Assembly (NCBI RefSeq): GCF_002737755.1
Contig: NZ_PEGH01000009.1
Coordinates: forward strand, 62,001-126,000
Reading direction: 5' to 3'
Length of the DNA stretch: 64,000 nt
Origin: Caulobacter sp. BP25
Lineage (GTDB): Bacteria > Pseudomonadota > Alphaproteobacteria > Caulobacterales > Caulobacteraceae
Shown here in pieces: positions 28,968 to 38,433 of the stretch. The notes below the pieces were generated by a model. That model saw nothing but the letters and a program-made list of their open reading frames with translations. It did no database searches and was not told the origin of the DNA. Position 1 is the stretch's first letter. Every line of letters starts with the position of its first letter. Made by a program: the position numbers and the translations under genes.

Positions 28968-30494
28968 TTACCCCATCGCCTCCGCCAGCGCCCGGGCCTC
29001 GTCCTCGAAGGCGCTGACGGTGTCGACCTTGCGCCAGGCGATGTCGCCGGGATCGCGGGCCAGCTGGCTTTCTAGCACCGCCACGTCGGCGTCCGAGGCG
29101 TCGTTGATTCGGGCGGCGACGCGGGCGCGCAGCACCTGCGGCGGGGCCTCTAGCCAGACGCCCTGGAAGGCGACATCGGCGGACTTGGCCAGGGCCTCGG
29201 CGCGGGCCCGCTCCTCGGGCTTGAGGAACACCGCGTCCACCACCACCGAGCGGCCGGCCTTCAGGCACAGCGCCGCGTCGTGGAACAGCTGGTCGTAGGT
29301 CTTGGCGCTCATCTCGGGCGTATAGGCCTCGCGCGGCAGGCGCTGGAGGGACGGCACGCCCCACAGGCGCTTGCGGATCTCGTCGGTGCGCAGCACCACC
29401 GCGCCGGGGGCCGATCCCAAGCCGGGCGCGCAGACCCGCGAGAAGGTCGACTTGCCCGAGCCCGACAGGCCGCCGGCGGCGATCAGGCTGACCGGGCGCG
29501 GGGCCAGATGCTCCAGCGCCGTCTGCAGATAGGCCCGCGCGGCCTCGTCGTCGCCGGTATAGGCCCAGACGTGGGTGCGGACGGCGGCGCGGACGCTCAG
29601 CATCAGGGGCAGGGCGGCGAGACCCGTCCACAGGCCTTCGCCGAACGACCGGGCGGCCTCGTCGAGATAGGCGTTCAGCACCCGCCCGGCCGCGTCGCGG
29701 CGGCGGCGGAAATCCAGGTCCATCAACAGGAAGGCCAGGTCGTACTGGATGTCGATGTCTGACAGGGTGTCGTTGAACTCGATGCAGTCGAACAGGATCG
29801 GCTGGCCGTTCTCGATCAGGATGTTCCCAAGGTGCAGGTCGCCGTGGCAGTGGCGGGCGAAGCCGTCCTGGGCGCGGGCGTCGAGAAGCGGTCCCAGGCG
29901 CTCCAGGGCGATGTCGGTCTCGTGGACCAGGCGCTCGACGGCCTGCTTGCCCAGGCGCGGCGCCAGACCCCGCAGCAGGTTGGCGTTGGAGCGGATGGTA
30001 TAGCCCAGGGCCGAGACCCCGCCGCCTTGCGGGCGCAGGGACGCGCCGGCGTGGAACCGGGCCACGGTGCGGCCCAGCGAATCCTCCAGCGCGTCGTCGA
30101 TCGCCCAGGGCTGGGTGGCCAGGACGCCGTTCTGGTCGAAGCGGCGCATCTCGAGCAGGTACTCGACGATCTCGCCATCGCCATCCAGCTCGACGCCGCC
30201 TTCGGCCGTGCGGGTCAGGCGGCGCACCTCGCGATAGATGTCCGGGGCGGCGGCGCGGTTGAAGGTCAGCTCACGCTCCAGCGCCCAGCGGCGCAGCTCC
30301 AGCGTCGAGTAGTCCAGAAAGCCGAAATCGACCGGCCGCTTCACCTTGAAGGCCGAGCCGCCGATCAGGAACACCCGGGCGCACGAGGTCTCGATCGTGC
30401 TCTCCGCCCGCTCACCGAACCAGGCGGCCACTTCCTGTTCGCGCGCGGCTTCCGCGTCCTTGATCACGCCGTCGATCCCATTTCTTCCGCGCAC
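28968..30494 (-). CDS. APH-like kinase fused to a P-loop ATPase/kinase domain
   Basis: 508 aa with GTG start at 30494. Residues 1-320 resemble aminoglycoside phosphotransferase-type kinases: catalytic loop RHCHGDLHLGNIL (~215-227) and metal-binding LFDCIEFND. Residues ~335-500 are a separate P-loop domain, GGLSGSGKSTFSR (Walker A), then RTDEIRKRLWG and VVVDAVFLKPEERARAEAL as in small-molecule kinases. This two-domain arrangement is known as a conserved but poorly characterised bacterial protein; a resistance role should not be assumed. It is convergent with the hybrid kinase, six bp apart. Confidence 0.8.
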   Translation of the reverse strand: MRGRNGIDGVIKDAEAAREQEVAAWFGERAESTIETSCARVFLIGGSAFKVKRPVDFGFLDYSTLELRRWALERELTFNRAAAPDIYREVRRLTRTAEGGVELDGDGEIVEYLLEMRRFDQNGVLATQPWAIDDALEDSLGRTVARFHAGASLRPQGGGVSALGYTIRSNANLLRGLAPRLGKQAVERLVHETDIALERLGPLLDARAQDGFARHCHGDLHLGNILIENGQPILFDCIEFNDTLSDIDIQYDLAFLLMDLDFRRRRDAAGRVLNAYLDEAARSFGEGLWTGLAALPLMLSVRAAVRTHVWAYTGDDEAARAYLQTALEHLAPRPVSLIAAGGLSGSGKSTFSRVCAPGLGSAPGAVVLRTDEIRKRLWGVPSLQRLPREAYTPEMSAKTYDQLFHDAALCLKAGRSVVVDAVFLKPEERARAEALAKSADVAFQGVWLEAPPQVLRARVAARINDASDADVAVLESQLARDPGDIAWRKVDTVSAFEDEARALAEAMG

Positions 30495-30511
30495 ACGCTG
30501 AGCGCCGGGGC

Positions 30512-30600
30512 TGCATAACCGAAACGAAACACGAAGTCCTCTCGCGCGACCCTTGCTTAACCCTGATTTTCGCGGCTAGATTGCATCACCAAACGAAACA
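30512..30600 (+). promoter_or_regulatory. TetR-gene promoter with a duplicated ~20-bp motif (candidate operator)
   Basis: TGCATAACCGAAACGAAACA (30512-30531) and TGCATCACCAAACGAAACA (30582-30600) are near-identical direct repeats. The second follows immediately after GCTAGATT (30575-30582), which matches the Caulobacter-type -10 GCTANAWC, with TTGCTT (30553-30558) as -35 at 16 bp. This position suits an autoregulatory TetR site. Confidence 0.5.
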
Positions 30601-30612
30601 GCGGGTTCTCCC

Positions 30613-31236
30613 ATGCTCGTCGGCGCAGGTCTGAAGCGGTCGGGTCACAAGCGCGAGGAAATCCTCGCCTCCGCCAGGGCTCTGTTCCTGCGCGAAGGCT
30701 ACGCCGACGCCGGCATGGAGGTGGTGGCCAGGGCGGCGGGGGTCTCGACGGCCACGCTCTACGCTTACTTCCCCGGCAAGGCGGATTTGTTCCGCGCCAT
30801 CGTTCTGGAGACTGTGGCGTCCCTGACCGCGCCGGTCCGCGAGGCTGTCAGGGTCAAGGGCGACGCCCGCACCCGGCTCACCGCCTTCGCCTGCGCCTAC
30901 GCCAACTTCCTTTCGCTCGCGGACACCCGCGCCTTGTTCCGCGTGGTGACCTCCGAGCGGCGACGCTTCGAGGACGTGGCGGAATATCTGCTGCAGAGCG
31001 CCCGCGACGAACTGGGTGGCGCGGCCATCGCCGTGATCAACGACCTGGTCAGGACCGGCGAGTTGAAGGTCGAGAAGGCGTCCTGGGCGGCCAGCCAGCT
31101 GATGGGCATGCTGGACCACGTGACCCTGGTGCTGGGCCTGTCGGCCGGCGATGACGTCCAGCCTCGGCGCGCGCTCCGCCTGATCGCCGAAGACGCGGTG
31201 GAGACCTTCCTGGCCCGGTACGGGGTGCGGGGGTAG
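30613..31236 (+). CDS. TetR-family transcriptional regulator
   Basis: 207 aa. Residues 12-60 carry the TetR helix-turn-helix: REEILASARALFLREGYADAG, then VVARAAGVSTATLYAYFPGKADLF, the family signature. The C-terminal ligand domain is helical (TetR_C type found in AefR-like proteins: AFACAYANFL, VTSERRRF). It lies divergent from the APH/P-loop kinase gene at 28968, its most likely target besides itself. No ligand can be predicted. Confidence 0.88.
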   Translation: MLVGAGLKRSGHKREEILASARALFLREGYADAGMEVVARAAGVSTATLYAYFPGKADLFRAIVLETVASLTAPVREAVRVKGDARTRLTAFACAYANFLSLADTRALFRVVTSERRRFEDVAEYLLQSARDELGGAAIAVINDLVRTGELKVEKASWAASQLMGMLDHVTLVLGLSAGDDVQPRRALRLIAEDAVETFLARYGVRG

Positions 31237-31265
31237 GGGGCTTCTCTAAAGGCCGCCTTATTGTT

Positions 31266-31361
31266 TCATCCCGGCCGCAGCGTAGCGGAGAGCCGGGACC
31301 GCCGCGAACTCGGTGCTTTCGACGGTCCCGGCTCGGCGCGCTTCGCGCTTGGCCGGGATGA
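31266..31361. repeat. Palindromic repeat of the CATCCCGGC family
   Basis: Outer arms TCATCCCGGC (31266-31275) and GCCGGGATGA (31352-31361); inner arms AGCCGGGACC (31291-31300) and GGTCCCGGCT (31324-31333). The same nested plan occurs at 61227-61312. It lies between the convergent ends of the TetR gene and ilvD. Confidence 0.75.
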
Positions 31362-31379
31362 CACGGTTATGGGTGTCGC

Positions 31380-33233
31380 CTACCGCCGCTCCACCTGGCT
31401 GACATCGCGCACCGCGCCTTTGGCGGCGTTGGTGGTCATGGCGGCGTAGGCGCGCAAGGCTGGGCTGACATCGCGCTTGCGGTCGACCGGCTTCCAGGCG
31501 TCGGCGCCCCGGGCCAGCTGGGCGGCGCGGCGTTCGGCCAGCACGTCCTCGGCCACCTCCAGGGTGATTCCCCGGGTCGGGATGTCGATCAGGATCGAGT
31601 CGCCGGTCTCCACCAGGGCGATCAGGCCGCCTTCGCCGGCTTCGGGCGAGACGTGGCCGATCGACAGGCCCGAGGTGCCGCCCGAGAAGCGGCCGTCGGT
31701 GATCAGGGCGCAGGCCGCGCCCAGGCCCTTCGATTTCAGATAGGTGGTCGGGTACAGCATCTCCTGCATGCCGGGGCCGCCCTTGGGGCCTTCGTAGCGG
31801 ATGACCACGACCTCGCCGGCCACGACCTGACCGCCCAGGATGCCGCTGACCGCCGCTTCCTGGCTCTCATAGACGCGGGCGGTCCCGCGGAAGGTCAGGA
31901 TCGACTCGTCGACCCCGGCCGTCTTCACGATGCAGCCCTCGGGGGCGAGGTTCCCGAACAGGACGGCCAGGCCGCCGTCCTTGGAGAACGGATGCTCGAC
32001 CGAGCGGATGACGCCCTTTTCGCGGTCCAGGTCGAGCTCTTCCCAGCGGGCGGCCTGGCTGAAGGCCACCTGGGTCGGCTTGCCGCCCGGCGCGGCGCGG
32101 AACAGCTCGTGAGCGACGGCGCTGTTGGTGCGGCCGATGTCCCAGCGGGCCAGGGCCTCGCCCATCGTCGTGGAGTGGACGGTGGGCTGGCTGGCGTCGA
32201 TCAGGCCGCCGCGCTCCAGCTCGCCCAGGATGGCCATGACGCCGCCGGCGCGGTGGACGTCCTCCATGTGCACGTCGGCCTTAGCCGGGGCCACCTTGGA
32301 CAGGCACGGCACGCGGCGCGACAGGCGGTCGATATCGGCCATGCTGAAGTCGATGCCGCCCTCGTGGGCGGCGGCCAGCAGGTGCAGCACGGTGTTGGTC
32401 GAGCCGCCCATGGCGATGTCCAGGCTCATGGCGTTCTCGAACGCGGCCCGGGTGGCGATCCCGCGCGGCAGGGCGGTGGCGTCATCCTGCTCGTACCAGC
32501 GCTGGCAGAGATCCACGACCAGGCGGCCGGCTTCCTTGAACAGGGCCTCGCGGTCGGCATGGGTGGCCAGGACCGAGCCGTTGCCGGGCAGCGAAAGACC
32601 GAGCGCCTCGGTCAGGCAGTTCATCGAGTTGGCGGTGAACATGCCCGAGCACGAGCCGCAGGTCGGGCAGGCGGCCTTCTCGATCGCCGAGACCTCTTCG
32701 TCGGAATAGCTGTCGTCGGCGGCCACGACCATGGCGTCGACCAGGTCCAGGGCGCGGATCTTGCCCTTCACCGTCACCTTGCCGGCCTCCATCGGACCGC
32801 CCGAGACGAAGACGACCGGGATGTTCAGGCGCATGGCGGCCATCAACATGCCCGGGGTGATCTTGTCGCAATTGGAGATGCAGACGATCGCGTCGGCGCA
32901 GTGGGCGTTGACCATGTACTCGACGCTGTCGGCGATCAGGTCGCGGCTGGGCAGCGAGTACAGCATCCCGCCGTGGCCCATGGCGATGCCGTCGTCGACG
33001 GCGATGGTGTTGAACTCCTTGGCCACGCCGCCGGCTGCCTCGATCTCGCGGGCGACCAGCTGGCCCAGGTCTTTCAGGTGCACGTGGCCGGGCACGAACT
33101 GGGTGAAGCTGTTGGCGATGGCGATGATGGGCTTGCCGAAGTCGCTGTCCTTCATGCCGGTGGCGCGCCAGAGGCCGCGGGCGCCGGCCATGTTGCGGCC
33201 GTGGGTCGAGGTGCGCGAGCGATAGGGAGGCAT
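31380..33233 (-). CDS. ilvD: Dihydroxy-acid dehydratase
   Basis: 617 aa from the ATG at 33233 ([17 protein letters not shown]); upstream in-frame codons are not needed. It matches the long IlvD type. The iron-sulfur ligands are visible in [12 protein letters not shown] and [19 protein letters not shown], and [19 protein letters not shown] is the C-terminal family signature. It converts dihydroxy-isovalerate and dihydroxy-methylvalerate to the 2-keto acids of valine and isoleucine biosynthesis. It is divergent from a LysR gene, separated by an AT-rich dyad, which suggests regulation by that protein. Confidence 0.95.
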   Translation of the reverse strand: MPPYRSRTSTHGRNMAGARGLWRATGMKDSDFGKPIIAIANSFTQFVPGHVHLKDLGQLVAREIEAAGGVAKEFNTIAVDDGIAMGHGGMLYSLPSRDLIADSVEYMVNAHCADAIVCISNCDKITPGMLMAAMRLNIPVVFVSGGPMEAGKVTVKGKIRALDLVDAMVVAADDSYSDEEVSAIEKAACPTCGSCSGMFTANSMNCLTEALGLSLPGNGSVLATHADREALFKEAGRLVVDLCQRWYEQDDATALPRGIATRAAFENAMSLDIAMGGSTNTVLHLLAAAHEGGIDFSMADIDRLSRRVPCLSKVAPAKADVHMEDVHRAGGVMAILGELERGGLIDASQPTVHSTTMGEALARWDIGRTNSAVAHELFRAAPGGKPTQVAFSQAARWEELDLDREKGVIRSVEHPFSKDGGLAVLFGNLAPEGCIVKTAGVDESILTFRGTARVYESQEAAVSGILGGQVVAGEVVVIRYEGPKGGPGMQEMLYPTTYLKSKGLGAACALITDGRFSGGTSGLSIGHVSPEAGEGGLIALVETGDSILIDIPTRGITLEVAEDVLAERRAAQLARGADAWKPVDRKRDVSPALRAYAAMTTNAAKGAVRDVSQVERR

Positions 33234-33288
33234 GATCAAATTCCAGTGTCGGTCGTGGGGTCTTTTACGCCAGAGCTGTTCGATCAAA

Positions 33289-33328
33289 AAATATATTAGT
33301 CGGCGTCGATTAGGTCGCTAAATATATC
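33289..33328. promoter_or_regulatory. AT-rich dyad between ilvD and the LysR gene
   Basis: AAATATATTAG ... CTAAATATATC: an imperfect inverted repeat with 18-bp spacing in an otherwise GC-rich region, ending just before the LysR ATG. LysR-type regulators usually bind such dyads in divergent intergenic regions; here it would control ilvD and the regulator itself. Confidence 0.5.
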
Positions 33329-33331
33329 TCT

Positions 33332-34225
33332 ATGGACATCCGCCAGTTCCGTCACTTCGCTGCCGTCGCCGAGACCCTGCACTTCGGGCGGGCGGCCGAG
33401 CGCTTAGGCATGACCCAGCCGCCGCTCAGCCAGTCGATCCTGGCTTTGGAGAAGGAACTGGGCGCGCCGCTATTCGCGCGGACCAAGCGCAGCGTCGAGC
33501 TCACCCCTCTGGGCCATCAGTGGCTGCCGCCCGTGCTGGAAGCCCTGGCCGCCGTCGAAGCTCTGCCCGAGACCGCCCGCCGGCTGCGCGACGGTCAGAC
33601 GGGCTATCTGACCCTGTCGTTTGTCAGCACCGCGGACTACAGCGTCCTACCGGGCCTCGTGCGGCGTTACGCCGAGGCCTATCCGGACGTCGAGATTCGA
33701 CTGGTGGAGGCCACCAGCGATGTGCAGATCCCGGCGGTGATCGCGGGCGAGCGACACGCGGGCATCATCATCCCGCCGGCCGAGCGGGCCCTGCCCGAGG
33801 CCCTGGCCTATCACCGCCTCGTCTCCGAGCCCCTGGTCGCCGCCGCGCCGGCGGCGTGGGTCGAGGCCGGGCGGCTGCCGATCGTGGACGGGATCCTTTC
33901 GCCCGAGGCCCTGCTGGACGCGCCGCTGGTGCTGTTTCCCCGCACGGTCGCCCCGGCCTTTCACGATCTGGTCACCGGCTATTTCAGCGCTCGGGGGCGG
34001 CCGGCGCGGATCGTTCAGGAGGCGATCCAGATGCAGACGATCATCAGCTTGGTCTCGGCGGGTCTGGGTCTGGCGCTGGTCCCGGCTTCGCTGCGGAATC
34101 TGGCGCGAGCCGGGGTGGCCTATGTCGAGCTTTCGGCGCCGCCGGTGCTGGAGACGGGGCTTGTCTGGCGACGGGACGATGACGCGCCGACGCTGCGGGG
34201 TTTGCTGGGGCTGGTGGGGATTTGA
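33332..34225 (+). CDS. LysR-family transcriptional regulator
   Basis: 297 aa. N-terminal winged helix-turn-helix: MDIRQFRHFAAVAETLHFGRAAERLGMTQPPLSQSI is typical (shown here only by its position, residues 1-36), followed by LEKELGAPLFARTKRSVELTPLG. Residues 90-290 form the periplasmic-binding-protein-like effector domain. The divergent neighbour ilvD is the likely target. The effector cannot be inferred. Confidence 0.9.
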   Translation: MDIRQFRHFAAVAETLHFGRAAERLGMTQPPLSQSILALEKELGAPLFARTKRSVELTPLGHQWLPPVLEALAAVEALPETARRLRDGQTGYLTLSFVSTADYSVLPGLVRRYAEAYPDVEIRLVEATSDVQIPAVIAGERHAGIIIPPAERALPEALAYHRLVSEPLVAAAPAAWVEAGRLPIVDGILSPEALLDAPLVLFPRTVAPAFHDLVTGYFSARGRPARIVQEAIQMQTIISLVSAGLGLALVPASLRNLARAGVAYVELSAPPVLETGLVWRRDDDAPTLRGLLGLVGI

Positions 34226-34238
34226 GCGTGGAAGGGGG

Positions 34239-36128
34239 CTACGACGCCCGAATCTTCACGACCTTCGACGGCCTGGTTTGGCGCAGAGTCTCGACCAGGT
34301 CGAACAGCTCGGCGCGGATGCCAACCTCGTCGCCGGCCTCGGCCAGGGCGTCGAGCGCGTCCAGGCGCGTGTCGTCGATCAGCGGGGCGGGGGTCATGCG
34401 CACGGCCTCCATGATGCCGGGAGCCTTGGCGCGGGCGACCTCGTTCACGTCCACAAGGGTCTCGGTCAGCTTCTCGCCGGGACGCAGGCCGGTGATCTTG
34501 ATCTCGATATCGCGGCCGGGGACCAGGCCCTGCAGCTCGATCATCCGCTTGGCCAGGTCGATGATCTTGACCGGCTCGCCCATCTCCAGGGTCAGCACGC
34601 CGTCCTCGTCGCCGTCCGATGCGATCATCGACAGGGCCACGGCCCGCAGCACCAGCTGCACGGCCTCGGGGATGGTCATGAAGTAACGTTCGACCTCGGC
34701 GTCGGTCAGGGTGATTGGGCCGCCGCGGGCGATCTGGCTCTGGAAGATCGGCACGACCGAGCCGGCCGAGCCCAGGACGTTGCCAAAGCGCACGATGCTG
34801 ACGCGCATGTCGCCGCCGCCGCCGTACTGGCGGGCCACGGTCTCGGCCACGCGCTTGGCCGCGCCCATGATGCTGGTCGGAGCCACGGCCTTGTCGGTCG
34901 AGATCAAGGCCAGGTGCGCCGCGCCGCAGGCCTTGGCGGCCAAGGCGACATTGCGGGTGCCCAGCACGTTGGTCCGCACGCCCTCGCACGGATGGTTCTC
35001 GACCAGGGTCACGTGCTTCAACGCTGCGGCGTGGAAGACGATGTCTGGCCTCTGCTGGGCGAAGGCGCGCGCGACGCGGGCGGCGTCACGGACATCGCAC
35101 AGGATCTCGCAGCGCTGCAGGTTCGGGTGGCGCTCGGCGATCTCGCGGTCGATGTGGAAGAGGTTGTATTCCGAGGCGTCGACCATGGTCAGGTGGGCGC
35201 AGCCGCTGGCGGCGATCTGGCGGCACAGCTCCGAGCCGATGCTGCCGCCAGCGCCGGTGACCACAACGCGGCGGCCCCAGACCAGAGCCCGGATCGGCTC
35301 GGGATCCAGGCGCACGGGCTGGCGGCTGAGCAGCTCCTCAAGGCTGATTTCGCGCAGCACCGGGCCGCTATCGGTCGAGGCGCCCATCTCCACCACGCCA
35401 TGGCGGCGCAGCAGGCGCACGCCCTCGGCCTTCAGCCGGCCCAGGCGCTCGGCGCCGAAGGTGCTCATGGCGCTGTCGGTCAGGAACAGGATCGCCGAAG
35501 GCGGCAGGCCGCTGTCGCGCAGGCGCGCCAGCACGCGGTCGAAGTCGGCTATGGCGCCCAGCACGCAGACGCCACGCAGCTCGTCGCCGGTCTCGCGGTC
35601 TTGCGGCGAGACGACGCCGATCGGGGTGTAGCGCTCGCCCAGGCCGGCCGGCGCGCGCAGGAAGGCCTCAGCCTCGGCGGCCGAACCGACGATCAGTAGG
35701 CGCGGCAGGGCCGGGTGCATCGCGGCGGGGCCCATGCGCAGGACCGAGTCCAGCAGCTGGCGCTCATGCAGGCTGCGGCGGATGACGCGCAGAGCTGACA
35801 GGAAGGTGCCCTGGATCAGCGCCGCGCCAGCCACGGTGCGCAGGCCGCCGTCGATGCCCGGGTGAACCAGGCGGGTGATGACCATGAAGGCCGCCGCCGT
35901 CAGCACGGCCGAGCGGAACAGGCGCAGGTGGTCGCTGGCCGAGACGAAGCGCCAGGGCGCACGTTCGACCCGGAACACCAGCTCAACGATCAGGGCGCCA
36001 AGGGCGTAGTAGCTCGCCTGCAGCAGGGTGTCGGCCGTGAAGGGCATCTCGATGACGAGGTAGCGACCGACCAGCAGGGCCAAGAAGGCCAGGAGGACAT
36101 TGGTCGCGATCTTGCCGACATGTCCCAT
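34239..36128 (-). CDS. Membrane-bound nucleotide-sugar dehydratase/epimerase (FlaA1/CapD/PglF family)
   Basis: 629 aa from the ATG at 36128, which has GAGG 8 bp upstream; a TTG at 36218 is possible but would overlap the end of moeA. Four transmembrane helices occupy the first ~120 residues, then a CoA-binding-like Rossmann domain (RLLIVGSAAEAEAFL), and an SDR domain with TGAGGSIGSELCRQI and the catalytic region STDKAVAPTSIMGAAKR, in which Met replaces Tyr as in FlaA1/PglF 4,6-dehydratases. It probably makes UDP-4-keto-6-deoxy sugars for capsule, holdfast or O-antigen. Confidence 0.9.
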   Translation of the reverse strand: MGHVGKIATNVLLAFLALLVGRYLVIEMPFTADTLLQASYYALGALIVELVFRVERAPWRFVSASDHLRLFRSAVLTAAAFMVITRLVHPGIDGGLRTVAGAALIQGTFLSALRVIRRSLHERQLLDSVLRMGPAAMHPALPRLLIVGSAAEAEAFLRAPAGLGERYTPIGVVSPQDRETGDELRGVCVLGAIADFDRVLARLRDSGLPPSAILFLTDSAMSTFGAERLGRLKAEGVRLLRRHGVVEMGASTDSGPVLREISLEELLSRQPVRLDPEPIRALVWGRRVVVTGAGGSIGSELCRQIAASGCAHLTMVDASEYNLFHIDREIAERHPNLQRCEILCDVRDAARVARAFAQQRPDIVFHAAALKHVTLVENHPCEGVRTNVLGTRNVALAAKACGAAHLALISTDKAVAPTSIMGAAKRVAETVARQYGGGGDMRVSIVRFGNVLGSAGSVVPIFQSQIARGGPITLTDAEVERYFMTIPEAVQLVLRAVALSMIASDGDEDGVLTLEMGEPVKIIDLAKRMIELQGLVPGRDIEIKITGLRPGEKLTETLVDVNEVARAKAPGIMEAVRMTPAPLIDDTRLDALDALAEAGDEVGIRAELFDLVETLRQTRPSKVVKIRAS

Positions 36129-36214
36129 GAACGAACCTCTTAACAGCCAAAACCGGGCCCCCGCCCGGGAAGATTCGTGTTCAAGTAGCACGGCATTTCC
36201 GCCGCGTCGCCTTT

Positions 36215-37435
36215 TCAACCTCTTTGAAGTGGCAGGATTTCGACGATGTCGCCGGCCTGGGCGGCGGGGGCGCCAGGCCTGCGGCGCAGCAGGGCGTCGG
36301 CCCGGGAGAATACGCCGATCAGCGACGAGTCCTGGTCCGGAAAGGGGTTGGCGGTCAAACGGCCCTCGGCGTCTATGGCCAGGTTGGCGCGCATCCAGTG
36401 CTCGCGCGGGCCGGTGGCGGGCAGGGGGGCGATGAGGCGCGCGGCGTTCAGCCGAACTTGCGGATCGGCGCCGGTCAGGGCCGCCAGAAGGGGGCGCAGG
36501 AAGAGCTCGGCGCAGACTAGGGCCGAGGCCGGGTTGCCCGGCAGGCCCAGCACGCGGCGGCCGTCGTCCAGAGCGCCCGACCAGGTCGGCTTGCCGGGGC
36601 GTACGGCCACGGTCTCGACGGCGAGGGTCAGGCCCAGGGTCTTCAGGGCCGGCTTGACCAGGTCGTGGTCGCCGACCGAGGCGCCACCGATCGTGACGAC
36701 TAGGTCGGCCTCGACGGGCGCCACCGCGCCTGCGATGGCGTTGGCGTCATCGCCCTGGGCGCTGAGCCGGAAAGCCTCGCCGCCCCAGGCGTTGATCAGG
36801 GCCGCCAGGCTGAACGAGCCGCTCTCGAAGATCTGGTCGGGGCGGGGCGCTTGGCCCGGCGGGACCAGCTCGTCGCCCGTGGCCAGGATCGCCACGCGCG
36901 GCCGGCGGGCGACGGGGACGTCGGCGAGACCCGCCGAGGCGATCAGGGACAGCCGCCAGGGGTCGATGACCGCGCCGGCCTCCAGCAGGACGGTCCCAGC
37001 CTGGAAGTCGCCGCCGGCGGGCCGGATGTTGACCTTGGGATCCTCGCCGGCCTCGAAGCGGACGCTGTCGCCGTCGCGGACGGCTTCTTCCTGGATGATG
37101 ACGAGGTCGGCGCCGGCCGGAACCGGGGCGCCGGTGAAGATGCGGACGGCCTGGCCGGCCTGGACGGCGCGGGGATAGGCTTTCCCGGCGGCGCTCTCGC
37201 CGGCGACCGCGAAGGCCTTGCCGGGCGCGTAGTCCACCCACCGGATCGCCCAGCCGTCCATGGCCGAGGCGTCGAACGGCGGCTGGGCGCGGGGTGCGGT
37301 GACGGGCGCGGCGAGGACGCGGCCGAGGCTTTGCTCCAGCGCGACCGCTTCGACGCCAAGGCGCGCGGCGCCGGCGAGGATCCGGGCGCGGGCGTCTTCG
37401 ACGGTGAGGTTTCGGAGGGAGGGGGAGTCGGTCAC
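36215..37435 (-). CDS. moeA: Molybdopterin molybdenumtransferase MoeA
   Basis: 406 aa from the GTG at 37435 with AGGA upstream; longer in-frame starts would encode the palindromic repeat at 37454. The sequence has the MoeA landmarks: PPFDASAMDGWAI, FTGAPVPAGADLVIIQEE, VAILATGDELVPPG, TIGGASVGDHD and VLGLPGNPASALVCAELFLRP. It inserts molybdate into adenylated molybdopterin in the last step of Mo-cofactor synthesis. The epimerase gene follows on the same strand after 86 bp, a functional link being unlikely. Confidence 0.93.
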   Translation of the reverse strand: MTDSPSLRNLTVEDARARILAGAARLGVEAVALEQSLGRVLAAPVTAPRAQPPFDASAMDGWAIRWVDYAPGKAFAVAGESAAGKAYPRAVQAGQAVRIFTGAPVPAGADLVIIQEEAVRDGDSVRFEAGEDPKVNIRPAGGDFQAGTVLLEAGAVIDPWRLSLIASAGLADVPVARRPRVAILATGDELVPPGQAPRPDQIFESGSFSLAALINAWGGEAFRLSAQGDDANAIAGAVAPVEADLVVTIGGASVGDHDLVKPALKTLGLTLAVETVAVRPGKPTWSGALDDGRRVLGLPGNPASALVCAELFLRPLLAALTGADPQVRLNAARLIAPLPATGPREHWMRANLAIDAEGRLTANPFPDQDSSLIGVFSRADALLRRRPGAPAAQAGDIVEILPLQRG

Positions 37436-37453
37436 GCAGCCATCCTCACGAGG

Positions 37454-37582
37454 TCCTTCTCCCCTTGCGGGAGAAGGTGGCGCGAAGCGCCGGATGAGGG
37501 TTGAAAGGCCTGTCCGGACGACGGAGCGCGACCCCTCACCCGGCCGCCTTATGCGGCCACCCTCTCCCGCAAGGGGAGAGGG
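37454..37582. repeat. Palindromic repeat R9 (CTTCTCCCC type)
   Basis: Arms CCTTCTCCCCTTGCGGGAGAAGG (23 positions, 37454-37476) and CCCTCTCCCGCAAGGGGAGAGGG (37560-37582), each a hairpin, flank an inner GGATGAGGG/CCCTCACCC pair. It lies between moeA and fpr, both on the minus strand. Confidence 0.75.
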
Positions 37583-37593
37583 ATGCAACCCTA

Positions 37594-38433
37594 CTACCCC
37601 ACGAACGCCCGCTCGATCACGAAGTCGCCGGGTTCTGCGTTGGAGCCTTCCTTCAGGCCGTGGGCTTCGAGCAGGGCGGCGGTGTCCTTGATCATGGCCA
37701 TCGAGCCGCACAGCATGGCGCGGTCGTGCTCTGGGTCGAACTTGTCGCCTTCCAGGCCAAGGTCGCTGAACAGCTTACCGCTCTGGATCAGGTCGGTGAA
37801 GCGGCCCTGGCGCTCGAACGCCTCGCGGGTCACGGTCGGATAATAGGTCAGCTGGGCGCGGGCCTCGTCGCCGACCAGCGGGTCGTCGAAGATGTCGGCG
37901 GTGAACAGGTCGAGATAGGCCAGCTCCTGCACCTCGCGCACGCCGTGGGCGACGATCACGCGCTCGAAGCGGCTGTAGGCGTCCGGATCACGGGCCACCG
38001 ACAGCCAGGGCGCGAGACCTGTGCCGGTGCCGAACAGGAAGAGGCGCTTGCCCGGACGCACGGCGTCCAGAACCAGCGTCCCGGTCGGCTTCTTGCCCAA
38101 GAGGATCTCGTCGCCTTCCTTGATTTGCTGCAGGCGCGAGGTCAGCGGGCCGTCGGGAACCTTGATCGAGAAGAACTCCAGCTCCTCGGCGAAGGACGGC
38201 GACCCGATCGAATAGGCGCGCAGGATCGGCTTCTTCTCGCCCAGCTCTTCGCGCGGCGGCAGGCCGATCATCACGAACTCGCCCGAGCGGAAGCGGAAGC
38301 TGGCCGGGCGGGTGATGGCGAAGCTGAACAGCCGATCGGTCCAGTGCTTCACCCAAAGCACCTTCTCGACGAAGTAGGGGGCGTCCTTCACGGGCGCTGC
38401 TGGCGCGGGAGCGGCGGGAGAGGCAGCCGTCAT
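37594..38433 (-). CDS. fpr: Ferredoxin/flavodoxin-NADP+ reductase
   Basis: 279 aa from the ATG at 38433 (MTAASPAAP). FAD-binding RAYSIGSP (about residues 85-92, R-x-Y-S), NADP-binding GTGTGLAPWLSVARD, and a C-terminal LCGSMAMIKD with a terminal aromatic-containing FVIERAFVG, the bacterial FNR (subclass II) pattern. It exchanges electrons between NADPH and ferredoxin or flavodoxin, for instance for oxidative-stress defence and iron-sulfur assembly. The N-terminal Pro/Ala extension of ~20 residues is low-complexity. Confidence 0.9.
   Translation of the reverse strand: MTAASPAAPAPAAPVKDAPYFVEKVLWVKHWTDRLFSFAITRPASFRFRSGEFVMIGLPPREELGEKKPILRAYSIGSPSFAEELEFFSIKVPDGPLTSRLQQIKEGDEILLGKKPTGTLVLDAVRPGKRLFLFGTGTGLAPWLSVARDPDAYSRFERVIVAHGVREVQELAYLDLFTADIFDDPLVGDEARAQLTYYPTVTREAFERQGRFTDLIQSGKLFSDLGLEGDKFDPEHDRAMLCGSMAMIKDTAALLEAHGLKEGSNAEPGDFVIERAFVG

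Noticed and set aside
27151..29631. Very long open frame (826 codons) antisense to the hybrid kinase and the APH kinase
   Set aside because: It runs across the twin hairpin and two convergent genes with clear domains, has the Arg/Gly/Gln-rich composition of shadow frames in high-GC DNA, and has no motif.
28968..30494. Aminoglycoside resistance gene
   Set aside because: The APH-like domain is fused to a P-loop kinase domain as in a conserved non-resistance family; nothing indicates drug modification.
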